From contig JAXIVH010000021.1 in NCBI GenBank assembly GCA_036785325.1, positions 4,795,775 to 4,859,774 of the forward strand: a DNA stretch of 64,000 nucleotides, read 5' to 3'. The notes below the pieces were generated by a model. The model was not told the origin of the DNA, searched no databases, and saw only the letters and a program-made list of their open reading frames with translations. The DNA comes from Urophycis tenuis. Its lineage: Eukaryota; Chordata; Actinopteri; Gadiformes; Phycidae. A program made the translations under genes and the position numbers. Below, in pieces: positions 1 to 12,466 of the stretch (its first letter is position 1; every line of letters begins with the position of its first letter).

Positions 1-448
1 GCAGAACTGGACTTCAGAACGTCTGTTAGAACCACGAGGGGGTCGACAGGCAGCTCACGTCAGAGTGTCTGACTCGTGAGACCATCATGCCGCGTGAATG
101 GGTTCAATATATTTTAGTCAAATTCTGTCATAGGGAAGCTCCACTAAACAACCCATAACTTGTGAGCGGGTCAGAATCACAGGTCTCTGTGTACACTGGA
201 GCCTCTATGGGACCTCTCAGACCTTTTGAAATACGTTTTACGAGTTACAAGTCAGCAGTATCCTGCAAGCCGGGCACTGGGAACCGCTGCTCTGATGAGA
301 CACGTTCCACAGCCCTGCACTCAGGACGTGTTGAGATCGGTCTGGGGCTGGGTGTTGATGCATGGGCCACGGTGGAAACATGAACCGATCATCCCTGCTG
401 AGTATTTATCCTCTAGAGGGGAGGGGAGAGGAGTGGCCCTGCCTCCAC

Positions 449-1440
449 CTACCACCACCACTAATAGTATTACTACCACCACCACTAATACTATTACTAC
501 CACTAATACTATTACTACCACCACCCCCACTCCTACTATTACTACTACTACCACCACCACTAATACTATTACTACCACTAATACTATTACTACCACCACC
601 CCCACTCCTACTATTACTACTACTACCACCACCACTAATACTATTACTACCACCACCACTAATACTATTATTACCACTACCACTAATACTATTACTACCA
701 CTACCCCCACTCCTACTATTACTACTACTACCACCACCACCACTAATACTATTACTACCACCACCCCCACTCCTACTATTACTACCACCACCCCCACTCC
801 TACTATTACTACTACTACCACCACCACTAATACTATTACTACCACCACCACTAATACTATTACTACCACCGCCACTAATACTATTACTACCACCACCCCC
901 ACTCCTATTACTACCACCACCACCACTAATACTACCACCACCACTAATACTATCACTACCACCACCACTAATACTATTACTACCACCACCACTAATACTA
1001 TTACTACCACCACCACTAATAATATTACTACCACCACCCCTAATCCTATCAATACTACCACCACCCCTAATCCTATCAATACTACCACCACCCCCACTCC
1101 TACTATTACTACTACCACAACCACTAATACTATTACCACCACTAATACCATTAGTACTACCACCACTAATACTATCACTACCACCAACACTCCTACTATT
1201 ACTACTACTACCACCACAAATACTATTACTACACTAATATCATTTCTACTACTACCACCACCACCACCCCTACTATTACTACCATCACCACCACCACCAC
1301 TACCACCACCCCCACTCCTACTATTACTACCACCACCCCTACTATTACTACCATCACCACCACCACCACTACCACCACCCCCACTCCTACTATTACTACC
1401 ACCACCCCTACTATTACTACCACCACCACCACCACCATTA
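449..1440. repeat. about 1-kb trinucleotide-type minisatellite in mapk3 intron 6
   Basis: An almost uninterrupted array of ACC, ACT, ATT and AAT triplets on the plus strand, with higher-order units such as CCACTAATACTATTACTA recurring dozens of times. It keeps reading frames open in several frames, giving artefactual Thr/Asn-, Leu/Pro- and Val-rich translations. It ends about 44 bases from the exon 6 donor site of mapk3. The array is low-complexity DNA, not coding. Confidence 0.95.
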
Positions 1441-1483
1441 CTCTTAGTCCAGGTGTGGGCCCGGCAGGTGGTGCTGAGCGTAC

Positions 1484-4400
1484 CCTTGCCGTCGGCCTTG
1501 GGGAACAGCTTGTCCCAGGGGATCTTGGGCTTCTCAGGCAGGGACTGCAGGTAGTTCCGAGCCTTGGTGTTGATGATGCAGTTGAGGTCCTCCTGAGAGG
1601 GCGAGCCCAGGATGCCTGTGGAGGAAGACGGAGAGACGGACAGAGTTACAGAGCTGCCCGAGAGCGGACCCGGGCCAGTGGGCTACCTGCCTCTGCGCTT
1701 GGTCTCGCTCCAGCCACGCTCATCTCGTTGGCGAGCAGAGTGTGTCATTTAGGTCCAATTGTTTTGAATCACCGACAAAATCGACAATGAGACGGAATCT
1801 CTAATCACATACACTGCTTCAGAAAAACAAACTAAACAAGGAGTGCAGCTCTAAATGCAAATGAGCTCATCCACTGCACCCAGCAAGTCTATTTTGGACA
1901 TGCGCAGGCTCCGAGTACAAATCCATCTCATTCAAGGAATGTACCGTAAGAGTTCTCAGCTAATGTGCGATTACAGCCATCAAACATCATAAATATTGAA
2001 TCAAAATTTGTGCAACAAAGTACAACACGCAACGTGACCATGTACGTGATAAAGATCACGTTACAAAGCCATACTTAAAAAGATTAGCCTGCCCGTTCCA
2101 CCATTCAAAAGGGAACACGCCGGGTATGCCAAACACCGTCGTCAACGCATGCTGCGGTTCACATCTCACCCAGTATGTGATTCAGTTGGTCCAAGTAGTG
2201 CTTCCCAGGGAAGATGGGCCTGTTGGACAGCATCTCCGCCAGAATGCAGCCCACTGACCAGATGTCAATCGACTTGGAGTAGCCCTGATGCAGAGGGAGG
2301 AGGCGGGGTCAGCACAAACGGCCACACGCCTGCCAGATGCCAATAGACACGGAGGAGCCTGGGTGTACCGCACGCACGCACACACACACACGCACGAACA
2401 CACGCGCACAGGCACAGGCCCACGCAAACACACACACACGCACAGGCCCACGCACCTTTGAGTTGAGCATGATCTCCGGCGCCCGGTACCAGCGCGTGGC
2501 CACGTACTCCGTCAGGAAGCCGGTGTGGTCGTGTTCTGGGTCAGCTATCCGCGCCAGGCCGAAGTCACAGATCTGGTGGTGGTGGGCAGGTCAGAGGTCA
2601 GGGCCGGCACGGTCAGACCCGATGCAATGCATTTCATCAGGAGGATACGAACCGCCCACACAAAGAAACGACGAGTGCGGTTCAAACGCACAGGACAAAA
2701 AAAACGAAAACAAAACCAACCAACCAAAGATTGCGTCGCTGATTAAGGCTCTTGTGTCGCACGAGACATTTCCATCCACTGCTGAGACGCTTGGGAGGGG
2801 CGTTTTGTGCGGGGCGGCTGGCGGTGAATACAGAGCCTCCGCATCCCGCCGCGGCCAGCGTGCCCCGTGTTTAGCCAGAGACCGACACCCTTTATGAGGA
2901 ATATGGGTGCTGAACAAGCCAGCTGCCCGTTGGGTGTCCAATGCCAGAATCAGCCTGACCGACGCAATAAAACTGTTTATGTCATGTAAATAGTAATGTA
3001 GTTGTTGTTTTTGTCATCATATAAAGTCTACACACGCATACACGCTTCAACGCACTCTGGCACGTCGAGAATACAATTTCTTTCATAATTGCGTTTTACT
3101 GCCGGACCGGACCCACCAGACTGCGTACACCCCCGCGCTTGTACTCACGGCAGCTGGACACCAAACGGTCGTCCTGCTGCACAATAACAGAAAAGGAGGA
3201 GACCGGCATCCTGGTGTCGTTAGCTTGTTCGTCATGTTCCCCCTCTGTGTATACACACCGCATTCCTGTACACGGCGCTGGGGAAAGGGTCAGCGCTGAA
3301 TGAAAACCTCACCGTTTATCCAAACGGAGTAGTCCACACAGCACTACCAGAGGGCTACCCCAACAATGGGGGCCTGTATGGGTCGGGGTCCAGTCGGGTC
3401 CCGGGTCTGCTGATCATCATGTGTGATACCCAGGGGGGGGGGGGGGGGGGTTCCGGGAAGACCCGCGCTTGGCGCTGACCCACGAGAGAAACGCGTCAAA
3501 GTTCTGGTAACTTGCCCGATGACGAGGCTTCCCGTTAGGGTCAGACAAGTTCTGTTATCCTAGTCTCCTTTTGTTTGGACGCCATGTGTTGTATCCCACA
3601 CCAGCAAGTCTAACGCAGTAGAACAGCATCTAGTACCAATTGCACCGACCGGGTTTGTGGGGTCCATAAAACACCCGGGTCTCTATCCTCTCAGACATGA
3701 CACAGGTGGGGCGGGAAACACACACACTCTTCCCTTTTTCATCGTCAGCTCCAATCGATCTGGGAAGGAATTTCCCAGGGGCGTTGGGGTTCGGGTCAGT
3801 CCTTTTTGGACGCCTGAAGACCTCCACTCCGTGCATTCCGGCAGCGCCGTGTGAAGCAAGGTCTCCCGGAGAGAAAGTGGATTTAAGGAGAGTGGAATGC
3901 AGAGGAAAAACCCTCACGCAGCCGAGCGCCTGACTCCCCCCCCCCCCCCCCCTCCTCCCTAAACCCCCCTGGGAGCAGCGCCGGGCGGCGCCTGGTCCTG
4001 AGAGCCACGGGCCGCGGACAACAGCCGCAGCCGGCACTTCACCGCGGAGCTGCGTTGTCTCGCCACTGGCCAGCAGGGCCGTGAGAGTGTGTGCGCACAC
4101 ACACACACACACACAAGCGCAACCTCCATAAAATCTAATGGCACATCCGAGCACCGGCCGTATGTTGACAGTATTGACACAACGAGACTTGTGAGGCGCC
4201 AACACAATGGCTTCGGTGTGCGAGGCTGGCGAGGACGAGGCGTCGGGCGTTCGATCCCGCGCCCGGATACAACATTCCTCGGATTCCTCTTGCGTCTCGG
4301 TGCAACATGATAACGCCGTGCCATCTGCTCTGCGGCCGGCATCCCTTGTTGCGCTCCCGAGTCATCTCGGAAGACTCCGCTCACTGGAAATTACCCCACG

Positions 4401-7400
4401 CTGTGCGCCCACGACCCCGGCGTCTTTGCCCAGGAGACACCCGGGGACAAAACCCCAACCGACGCCACAAAGAATATCTCCTTGTCTTCCGAATAGACGT
4501 TGACATTTCACAACACTCAATCTTGGGTGACGCGTCGGTTTGTCATGATTACTATATATACACAAATGATGAACTGAAAGTTAACATCGGCAGCATCTCT
4601 ACAGCATCTTACAGCTCATTTGGTTATTCTGACCAGGAAGCCTTTGCAAGTGTGTGTGTGTGTGTGTGTGTCTATGTGTCTGTGTGTGTGCGGGTGCGTG
4701 CGGGCGGGCAAACCTTCAGGTCACAGGTGGTGTTGATGAGCAGGTTGGAGGGCTTGAGGTCACGGTGCAGCACGTTGGCAGAGTGGATGTACTTGAGCCC
4801 TCGCAGGATCTGGTAGAGGAAGTAGCAGATGTGGTCGTTGCTCAGCTTCTGTGTCTTCAGCAGCTTGTAGAGGTCCGTCTCCATCAGGGTCTGCACGATG
4901 TAGCTGCAGCGGGCGGTCAAGGCAAACACAGCAGGGCGTGGCGTCGGGAGGCTGCCCAATCACAGCGGCGCCAAATCGACAACCCGGGAGATAAGGACCG
5001 GGCGCTCGTCGGCGCTCTACTTCCTGGTCTCCATCCCAGAACCGTGTCCAGGTACCAGGGGATCCACGTCAAGCCCGTTTTGCTCGCATGCGCGGAACAA
5101 AATGTTTTGTGAAAATCACTCTTTGCATTCCACACGGAATGTGAATAATCATTTGAGGGGATTAAAAAAAAAAAAAAAAATATTCTGAGGTAATTATTTT
5201 TCGCTCTTTATGACAACGACGTGATGGACGAGAGGTTTCAGTGGTGAGTAACAGCACGATCGGTTCATTCAGTGACACGCACGTCTTTGTGTGGGGCTAC
5301 GTTTCTTACTTCAGACTTAGCAGCATAGTGCTTCAGCTTATGTAGTATTATCATAGTAATACAATAGCATGGTGCGCGCTAACACACCCACACAAACCCA
5401 CCCACCCACCCACCCACCCACCCACCCACACACACACGGCAACTGCCTCAATGTAATCTTGGCTTACAATGCAAAAACAAGTCTCATAGTCTGCAGCCGA
5501 ACAGACGTTAGCTCTGTATGTTGATCGATATGCACTGGCCATCATCAGTAGACATTACCAGCAGCACCGGGATGCGGTCTGTATTCGGCGGTCTGCCCAG
5601 TGGTCCGCTTTTAAACGCAGACGTGGCGAGGATCCATTAGGAGCGGATGTCGGGATGATGTGGCTCCAAATTAGCTGTGAACGATTGGCTGCAAAGGATG
5701 ACCTCATGAATCCATAGCCCATGCAATTCAAGTCCGCGTGCATCCCATTTGATTTCGGCCCTAAGTGTACTTTCTGGTTTCACCACCATCTTGTCAGTGT
5801 TACCGCCATCTTTAGCCGAATGAAGCGTTTTGTGCGAGTGCATTCTCAGTTCATTCTCGTTTACTTAAGAGGAGGAGGGTGGACGGCTTGGACTGAGATG
5901 AGGTAGAGGCTGATAATAAGCTTCCGTTCATCCATTCATATTCACCTCTGTTCTGAAAGAGGCAGGTCTATTACTATTGCAAGACGCATTACCGAGCCTC
6001 GTTTTACTGTACTGTACTTCAAATTGAAACTGAGAATTTAAAAGCAGAGGATTTTCAAGTGTGTGTGTGTGTGTATGTCTGCGTGTGTGTGGTGTGGGGG
6101 GGGGGGGGGGGGGGGGGGGGTCAGCCAAATCTTTTTATATATATATTTTAAATTATACACGCCTATATAAATTATATAATTATACACGCTAACAAACTGG
6201 ACATCTAGCCATCCACTCCAGTGAGGCCGCACCAAACACACACACACACACACACACAAACATCTTGTACAAGGATACACATCCCTCATGCACTCCAGGC
6301 GCCGGGCGCGCAGAATGTCGTTGATGCCGATGATGTTCTCGTGGTGGAAGCGCAGCAGGATCTTGATCTCGCGGAGCGTGCGCTGACAGTAGGTCTGGTG
6401 CTCAAACGGGCTGATCTTCTTGATGGCCACGCGCTGGTTGGTCACGTTGTCCATGGCAGAGCTGAGGCAAGGTGGGCAGCAGAGTGCGTGGGGGTGGGAG
6501 GGGGAGAGGAGGGAGGGCGAGAGAGAGAGGGAGAGAGAGAGAGAGACAGAGAAGCTCAGGTTACACACTGCGCTAGCCGCCTTGCCCTTAATAGCAGAAG
6601 AGGAAAACTTGGGCTAATACTTGCCGTAAAACAGAGCACTGCAGGGTTTTCAATCGTCTTACTCAAACCAATGGCGTGTAGGGCACATGACCAAAACAAA
6701 AACAACTCGTACAAAACAAATCTACGTTTGGGTCTGTTTTTTGTATATAAAAAAAATCCATTACAATCTACATGTCCAATAAAAGGTAAACCTAAAGCAA
6801 AAGTGATAGCAATACATGTATGCGTTTTGACCACAAAAGATGCGTTTGTGAGGTGTAAATAAGCAGTCTTAATAGAAGTAGCTGAGCTGGAAACTGCAAC
6901 ACAAAAAAAAAACCCTGCTATGACCTATACCCAATCGTAAACAATACTTCCTGATAGCCTAGTTGTGTGAACGTTTTAAAAATGTGAACAATAGCCCAGG
7001 GTAGTTCGACGGCATGTGTGGCACACCTTTTTTTCCAATTCAAAATGTTATTAAAAACAAACCACACTTCGACGCCCATATGTAGTCAAACGGTGAGTGC
7101 GGAATACGGGAAGTGTGCGGGTGGGATTCGTGGTTTTCAGACATGACAGACTGAACAAGACTTCTAGTCACAACGTAATAAGCCTGGAGGGGCTGCCTTG
7201 TGCCGCCGCTGCGGCGCACCGTGCTGTATAGCATGCACTTTGCTTCAGCACACTCGGCCATCGGATCTGATCCGTGTACCGAGTTCTGACCGAGTTGACA
7301 GCCTTAACAAGTGCAACAGGCCCGCCTCACACGGCCACACAATGCTTTACATGACGAATCACGATAAGGACAGCGTTGCTCTCGCACTAATCACTACTCT

Positions 7401-8098
7401 ACTGGCATCGCATAAAACCGGATTTGCTGCATCGACCCAAAGTCCACTGAAGAGAGGCTGTACATAAACGAAATACACCACTGGGCAGTGAATGTGGCTT
7501 TACAGACAGCTTGCTCAAGTTGTCAGATGCGTTTGGAGCAAGTTTCCTCTACTGATAGCCAGCTAGCTCCTGCGCAATCAACATTGTTTCCTGTATGTTT
7601 CTGCAAGCTCATAGCCACGCCTGTAGCTCCTAGCAGCTAAACATATGAACCACAAGACGGCTCGGCTGGCTCGGCTTCGATCATGTTTGTTCGGCAGTGG
7701 GCCAGACGTGTTTTGTTAGCGTCTGCATCCATTTCGTACTCGCTCGTGTCACTGCGGACTATGACAGCTCGTTTTTAGCCCGTCAAACAACATTCGCTAA
7801 CAAAACACCCAGGGCTCGCTAGCTGATTTATTCAACACATCCCATCGTGCGCAATAAAACACGAAGGAAAAAGTCGAATAAAAGCTTACCAGACCATTCC
7901 GTACGCTCCCTCCCCGATGTAAGAGAGGTTGGTGTAGCGGGGGCCCACGTCGAAAGCCTGCCCCTTGACCAGCTCCGACGCACCCTTGGATCCCGCAGCT
8001 CCGGTGGATCCATCGTGCGCAACAGTGCCAGCCACCCCGGCAGCGGCGCTATTCGAGCCTGTGGCCCCGGCCGCTGCAGCGCTGCTCGAATCCGCCAT
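1484..8098 (-). CDS. mapk3: mapk3 (ERK1 MAP kinase), coding exons 1-6, 3' end off window
   Basis: Serine/threonine kinase at the end of the RAS-RAF-MEK cascade, acting in cytoplasm and nucleus. Exons read on the minus strand are 7890-8098, 6279-6461, 4714-4903, 2456-2572, 2170-2284 and 1484-1615. All have GT-AG borders and matching phases; exons 2-6 (183, 190, 117, 115, 132 nt) fit the mammalian ERK1 pattern as I remember it. About 315 residues are present: an Ala/Gly/Ser-rich N-terminus, glycine loop GEGAYGMV (end of exon 1), VAIKK lysine (exon 2), HRDLKPSN (exon 3), DFG and the TEY activation motif (exon 4), and an ERK core ending at KADGK. The Ala-rich N-terminus and ILRARRLECMRDVY favour ERK1 over ERK2. 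The start is the ATG at 8098 with the ERK-like N-terminus directly after it. The hinge reads VQTLME where ERKs usually have VQDLME. The final exons (about 60 residues) should lie left of position 1; none is seen in 1-1483. Confidence 0.97.
2371..2453. repeat. CA/GT microsatellite beside the mapk3 exon 4 donor
   Basis: Interrupted CA repeats on the plus strand (GT on the mapk3 coding strand), directly downstream of the exon 4 splice donor at 2455. Confidence 0.85.
3428..3450. repeat. poly-G run in mapk3 intron 3
   Basis: A run of about 20 G residues. Its exact length is likely to be unreliable in an assembly. A matching C run lies at about 3936-3953 in the same intron. Confidence 0.8.
4200..4275 (+). 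repeat. possible tRNA-derived SINE head in mapk3 intron 3
   Basis: A Pol III B-box-like stretch, GCGTTCGATCCCGCG, lies in an otherwise unassigned part of intron 3. No clear A box, tail or target duplication was found, so this is a weak call. Confidence 0.25.
4650..4700. repeat. TG/CA microsatellite beside the mapk3 exon 3 donor
   Basis: TG repeats on the plus strand (CA on the coding strand) starting 13 bases downstream of the exon 3 donor at 4713. Confidence 0.9.
5397..5439. repeat. CCCA tetranucleotide microsatellite, mapk3 intron 2
   Basis: About eight CCCA units followed by CA repeats. Simple repeat. Confidence 0.9.
6058..6120. repeat. TG repeat followed by poly-G, mapk3 intron 2
   Basis: TG repeats followed by a run of about 25 G. 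A separate CA repeat at 6237-6258 lies 15-36 bases downstream of the exon 2 donor (6278) on the coding strand. Confidence 0.9.
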
Positions 8099-8864
8099 GC
8101 TTCGCTCTCGAAATGACTCGTTTTTCGTCGATAGATTCAGTCGAGTAAACTCTCGGGACTCGCGGGTCGGTGTATTGGCTGTCAAATGTCGTGGAAAAAC
8201 GTGAAGACTTTCGTTGTCGAACGCGAACCTGCTCGATCGGGGCCCTCTTCTACTACTGGAGTGTAAATGGATTTCGCCCAAGAGCGCGGATTTGATCGCA
8301 ACACTGAGCGTAAATGCGCGTGCCAAACTACGGTAGTAAAGCCACGTTCGTTTTGGTCACCGGGGGCGACCGACTTGGGCGGGGTTACAGCAAATGGTTA
8401 CCGTTTGAATGGGAAGCACCGCCGAAACAACAACTCAGTTAAAACAAAACAGGCGCAACCGATGAAACGAACATGCAGCATCCATGAGTGGGCGTGCCGA
8501 ATGTGTTACACTGTAGCATCTTTCATGTAATTATGTTAATTTCATTGAACGCTGTTATTTGATGTTACGTATTTTTTCGAAATAATATATTAATAATATG
8601 CTTTCTTTACACAACACGGCTCTGCCCTTTCTGTTGATTAACCACGGCTTCCTTGTAAATGTGCCCACGATAGGGTTAATTTGTAGACATTGCACATTCA
8701 ATGGTCATGTTCATCCTTGATGCATCAAAAAGGATGGGTCGCACATTTCCAAGATGATTAACCCAGCCCCACATCGTAATAGCAAAAGTAATAGTTTTAA
8801 TAATGAGCTCAACAAGGCTTTCTTGTTGATTGGCACAATATTCATAGCGATATATTTGCCATTT

Positions 8865-8898
8865 ATCATCGGTTGAGTGCTACCACTCAACCGATGAT
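8865..8898. other. perfect inverted repeat, 15-bp stem and 4-nt loop
   Basis: ATCATCGGTTGAGTG at 8865-8879 is followed by loop CTAC and then its exact reverse complement at 8884-8898. It lies between mapk3 and nudt9. Role unknown. Confidence 0.9.
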
Positions 8899-9042
8899 TG
8901 ATTGCCTATAGAATGCACACCACTCAAAGGCATGGATCTATGGGGAGGAATCGAGGAATCACAGCACTCCACTCAAAGGCATAATGACTACGGGCAGAAA
9001 CGGGCAGGCAGAAACATGCGACTGGAACACACCCTTTTATTG

Positions 9043-9050
9043 TGACGTCA
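9043..9050. promoter_or_regulatory. palindromic cAMP-response element TGACGTCA
   Basis: Exact consensus CRE, 88 bases upstream of the nudt9 start codon. CREB/ATF binding is inferred from the motif alone. Confidence 0.6.
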
Positions 9051-9137
9051 CGGCAGACGTCCGGCCTCGCTTCCTGGTTGGGGCCGTTGCGTGGTTGCAG
9101 CGTTGTGGTGGTGATCCGTGATTATTCTGGCCAAGGA

Positions 9138-12100
9138 ATGAGACTTCTTAGTTTGAAACAGAACTGGATCGGGCAGATACGAGTTGTCCTTGCTATTGTG
9201 GGATTGCCGTGCGCGGTTTGCAAACCAGAAACCAGGTATGCAGGTATTTTTTTTATTAAAGCACACACTCTTGAATTACTTCTATTTTGGCAATTTCTCT
9301 TGCATTATTAAAACAGAACGGCCAGCTCGATAACTGTGCCGAGTAGTGAGTGTGTCTACATACTCTTCCATACATACCCGAACTTAATGTAAATGTATAT
9401 ATCTTTAATACACTTAAGAACTAAACCGTATTCAATAAGAACAACTACATGTAACTATTTCAAATGCATCTTGGGAATATGTGACTCAGAGTTTCGCCCT
9501 TGTTCTGGCCATGCTACCAATGCGTAAATGCAGCAGATGCGATCGATAGAAGGAGTAGTATTTCCTACATCTGGGGCAAGGGGTTTGTATGCACCATTTT
9601 GTACAGACTAGTTCAGGGCTTATTACAGAACAACATATGGCTATCTCAGACATCCCACAACATATGGCTATCTCCCGCAAATTAATAGCATCTCCCTGAA
9701 GCGCCCTAAAAAGCGAAAATATAAAACTCATTTTACTTCAGACTACACAAAGGTTTATCCCTGTATGATTTCAGTTAGAAATAATGATATATGTTTGCAA
9801 CAGTGACTTCAACATTTCCTATGGTGGTTGTTTTGGTGAAAACTAACCCTTAAAAAAAACTAGTCATACTTACTGGGGATTTGCGGTGGATTGTGCGTGT
9901 GCGTGCGTGTGTGCGTGTGTGGTGGGGGGGGGGGAGCTTCCTGAAATGAGTTTTTCCAACTTGGGAACCCTGCTATCTGTGATTGGTGTGGAATGTCATC
10001 CACCGCAGTGTTGCACGTTTAGCTGCAGGTGATGAGCACGTAACATGTGGCCTGTCCTAATTCTACCATTCTACTCCTGTCCCTCAGACTTTGGCTACCT
10101 TCTTCTTCTGCTCTGTCATTCATTAACAGCCAGTCAGCCACAGAGTGTGCTGATAAGCCCCACACAAACACACTGAGAAGCATGTCCTCTTCTGTAGCAC
10201 CACCACCACCACCACATCTCAAGTCCAGATGCCAACCTTACCCAGGGTCTCAAATCAAGCGCTTCTCTGTGCCGGATGACAAGGTGGATTGGAGCCAGGT
10301 GTGGGCTCAGTACCATCCTGTCAACCACACCGATGCAATCGTGACTAAAAAACCAACATGGGCAGATCCAGATATTGGGTGAGACATGATGATGGAACAC
10401 AACTTATAATTCTTTTTTTTTTTTTTTAATAATTTTAATGGAATTTTCCAGATTGCAAACATATTTCTCTTGCCCTAACACTACAGATGTTGGTCAACGT
10501 GGCCCATAGCCCTACTATGATATTTCTACATTCACATAAAAAAAAAAAAAAAACGATTTGCATAGTAGGCTATTCTCCCACAGTGTGCCTAGAAAGCATG
10601 TTGCCTGACATATTTGAAATGGGACTGAATCAAGATGAGGCCCCAGCCAGAACCAACATCCACCTATAGTTGTCTCGCAAACAGGTGAAGCGTTACAGTC
10701 AGCTCAGGTTTGACCCGTGCATCCCTCTTGTTTGCGCCACAGTACGTTTTCCCCTCGCTTCAACTCGGTGGACGGTGGCGTGGACAGGACAAGCTTCCAG
10801 GGAGAGTACAAGGTGGTGCAGACGAGGCCTCTGTAAGTTCTGGTGCCACACGGACCACAGACCACGTGCACGCGCACCGGCTCTGTCTGCGGGGCGTCAG
10901 TTTGGGAACGGAAGGACGCAGACACGCTCACTCGGTGCCTTGACCGTTGCCATTCATGGCATGTCATTTCGTTGTTGTCATAGCAACCCACGCGGACGCA
11001 CGGGACTGGCTGGCAGAGGTCTACTGGGACGATGGGGACCCAATCACGCTGCGGATCCAATAGTCACGCGGTAATTTTCGGCGAACTTTGTTGGACAAAT
11101 TTACCTTCTTAGAGAAGGCGGGCGTGTGAAGACAGGAGGTGTAATGGAAAGATCACACTGGATCACGCTCAATGAAACCGCATTTCTTTTAGATGACAAA
11201 GTGTTTTACACGTCAGGTTGCACAGTGAGACTTTTGATGAGTAAAAATCAGAAAATATCGCACACCAAAAAGGTGTTGAGTGATCCCAGGGCATTGGATT
11301 CTGATGGCTCCCATTGTGAATCCTCCCCACCTGCAGATGGAAGGTAGATGCCAAAGGGCAGAAGGTGGTCCACCCAGTGTCCAAACGGCCTGTCCTGCAG
11401 TTTGTCTCCATCAAGAGGAAGGACTGCGGGGAGTGGGCCATCCCTGGGGTACGTCACGTTTTTTTTTTTTTTTTGCTGCTCTTTCTGAATATTTGTATTG
11501 TGTTTACATTGACATGACAGTAGTGGCCCAATTGTGCTTTATGTCTCTGTATTGTACCATTGAACATTAAACAACATGATGTCGCATGCGGGTGGTTAAT
11601 CATGCTAATGCACAACACCGTGCACAGTACCTTCTTATTGGGTATCACATCGTGAATGTGAACAGTCGGGTTGCCTTGTTCGTCGTCACATTCATGTCTT
11701 CATGCTTTGTGTCCGCGTCACTTCATCGCAGGGTATGGTAGACCCAGGGGAGCTAGTGTCTCTGACTCTGCAGAGGGAGTTCTCTGAAGAGGCGCTCAAC
11801 TCCCTGTCCATCCCAGCCGCGGAGCAAGCCAAGACCCACCAACGCATCACCAAGCTCTTCAACTCCTCGGGCTTCCAGGTGGGCGACCGAGGAGGGTGTT
11901 TTGTAGTCGTACCAGTGGGCCATGAACTTGTGGTCAAACACGTGTGTGTGGATATGTTTGATGGAGGCAAGAGGCATATGCGATGCCACACAAACATAGG
12001 TATACTTTGTTGCCATGACATGCACGCTATTATACACACTACGTATTGGTGTGTTGCTGACTTGACAGGAAGTGTGTGTGTGTGTGTGTGTGCGCGCGTT

Positions 12101-12466
12101 CTATGCGTGTATCTTTGGTCTTCTTGGTGTTCTCTTGAAGGTATATAAAGGTTACGTGGACGACCCCAGAAATACAGACAACGCCTGGATAGAGACGGTG
12201 GCTGTCAACTTCCACGACGAAACCGGTAAAGACCCAACATTGTTTCTCTGCAGCATCGCCCGTTCCCTTGGCGACGTGGGCGTATCCATCTGAATGGAAC
12301 TCCCTCTGTTGTTGCCCTAGGCGACAGTGTGAGTGGGCTGCCCCTGCAGGCCGGGGACGACGCCGGGCAAGTCACCTGGGCCGACCTTGACTCTTCCTTC
12401 CCGCTCTACGCGAGTCATTCCCATTACCTGGAAATGGTCGCCAAGGAGAGACACGCACACTGGTAA
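9138..12466 (+). CDS. nudt9: nudt9, ADP-ribose pyrophosphatase, complete
   Basis: Nudix hydrolase that splits ADP-ribose into AMP and ribose 5-phosphate; vertebrate NUDT9 is mainly mitochondrial. Eight coding exons: 9138-9235, 10088-10378, 10743-10832, 10984-11070, 11337-11448, 11732-11878, 12141-12225 and 12321-12466. All have GT-AG borders and consistent phases, giving 1,056 nt or 351 residues against about 350 for human NUDT9. Family landmarks are YPGS, WADPDIG, GRTGLAGRGLLGRWGPNHAA, KRKDCGEWAIPGG, the Nudix box at residues 227-248 (GMVDPGE...REFSEEAL, catalytic Glu kept) and YKGYVDDPRNTDNAW. The stop follows RHAHW. The start is the first in-frame ATG of a first exon encoding MRLLSLKQNWIGQIR, a basic, hydrophobic N-terminus that could be a mitochondrial presequence; its exon end matches the phase of exon 2. 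A second ATG in exon 2 (10182) could give a shorter, cytosolic form. Confidence 0.96.

Larger units (their letters stand above)
8099..9137. promoter_or_regulatory. head-to-head intergenic region, mapk3 / nudt9
   Basis: The 1,039 bp between the mapk3 ATG (minus strand) and the nudt9 ATG (plus strand). It must hold both 5' UTRs and promoters. The mapk3 side is GC-rich without a clear TATA box. The middle contains a perfect 15-bp hairpin and two direct copies of CACTCAAAGGCAT at about 8922 and 8970. The nudt9 side has a palindromic CRE. A shared bidirectional promoter is an inference from geometry only. Confidence 0.6.

Noticed and set aside
226..1554. Long open frames rich in Thr/Asn, Leu/Pro or Val
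   Set aside because: They run through the triplet repeat in several frames on both strands. The repeat lies in a mapk3 intron and the residue pattern only mirrors the triplets.
3428..3450. G-quadruplex or regulatory role for the long G runs (3.4, 6.1, 45.7, 46.5 kb)
   Set aside because: Homopolymers of this length are common sequencing or assembly artefacts, and nothing else at these sites suggests function.
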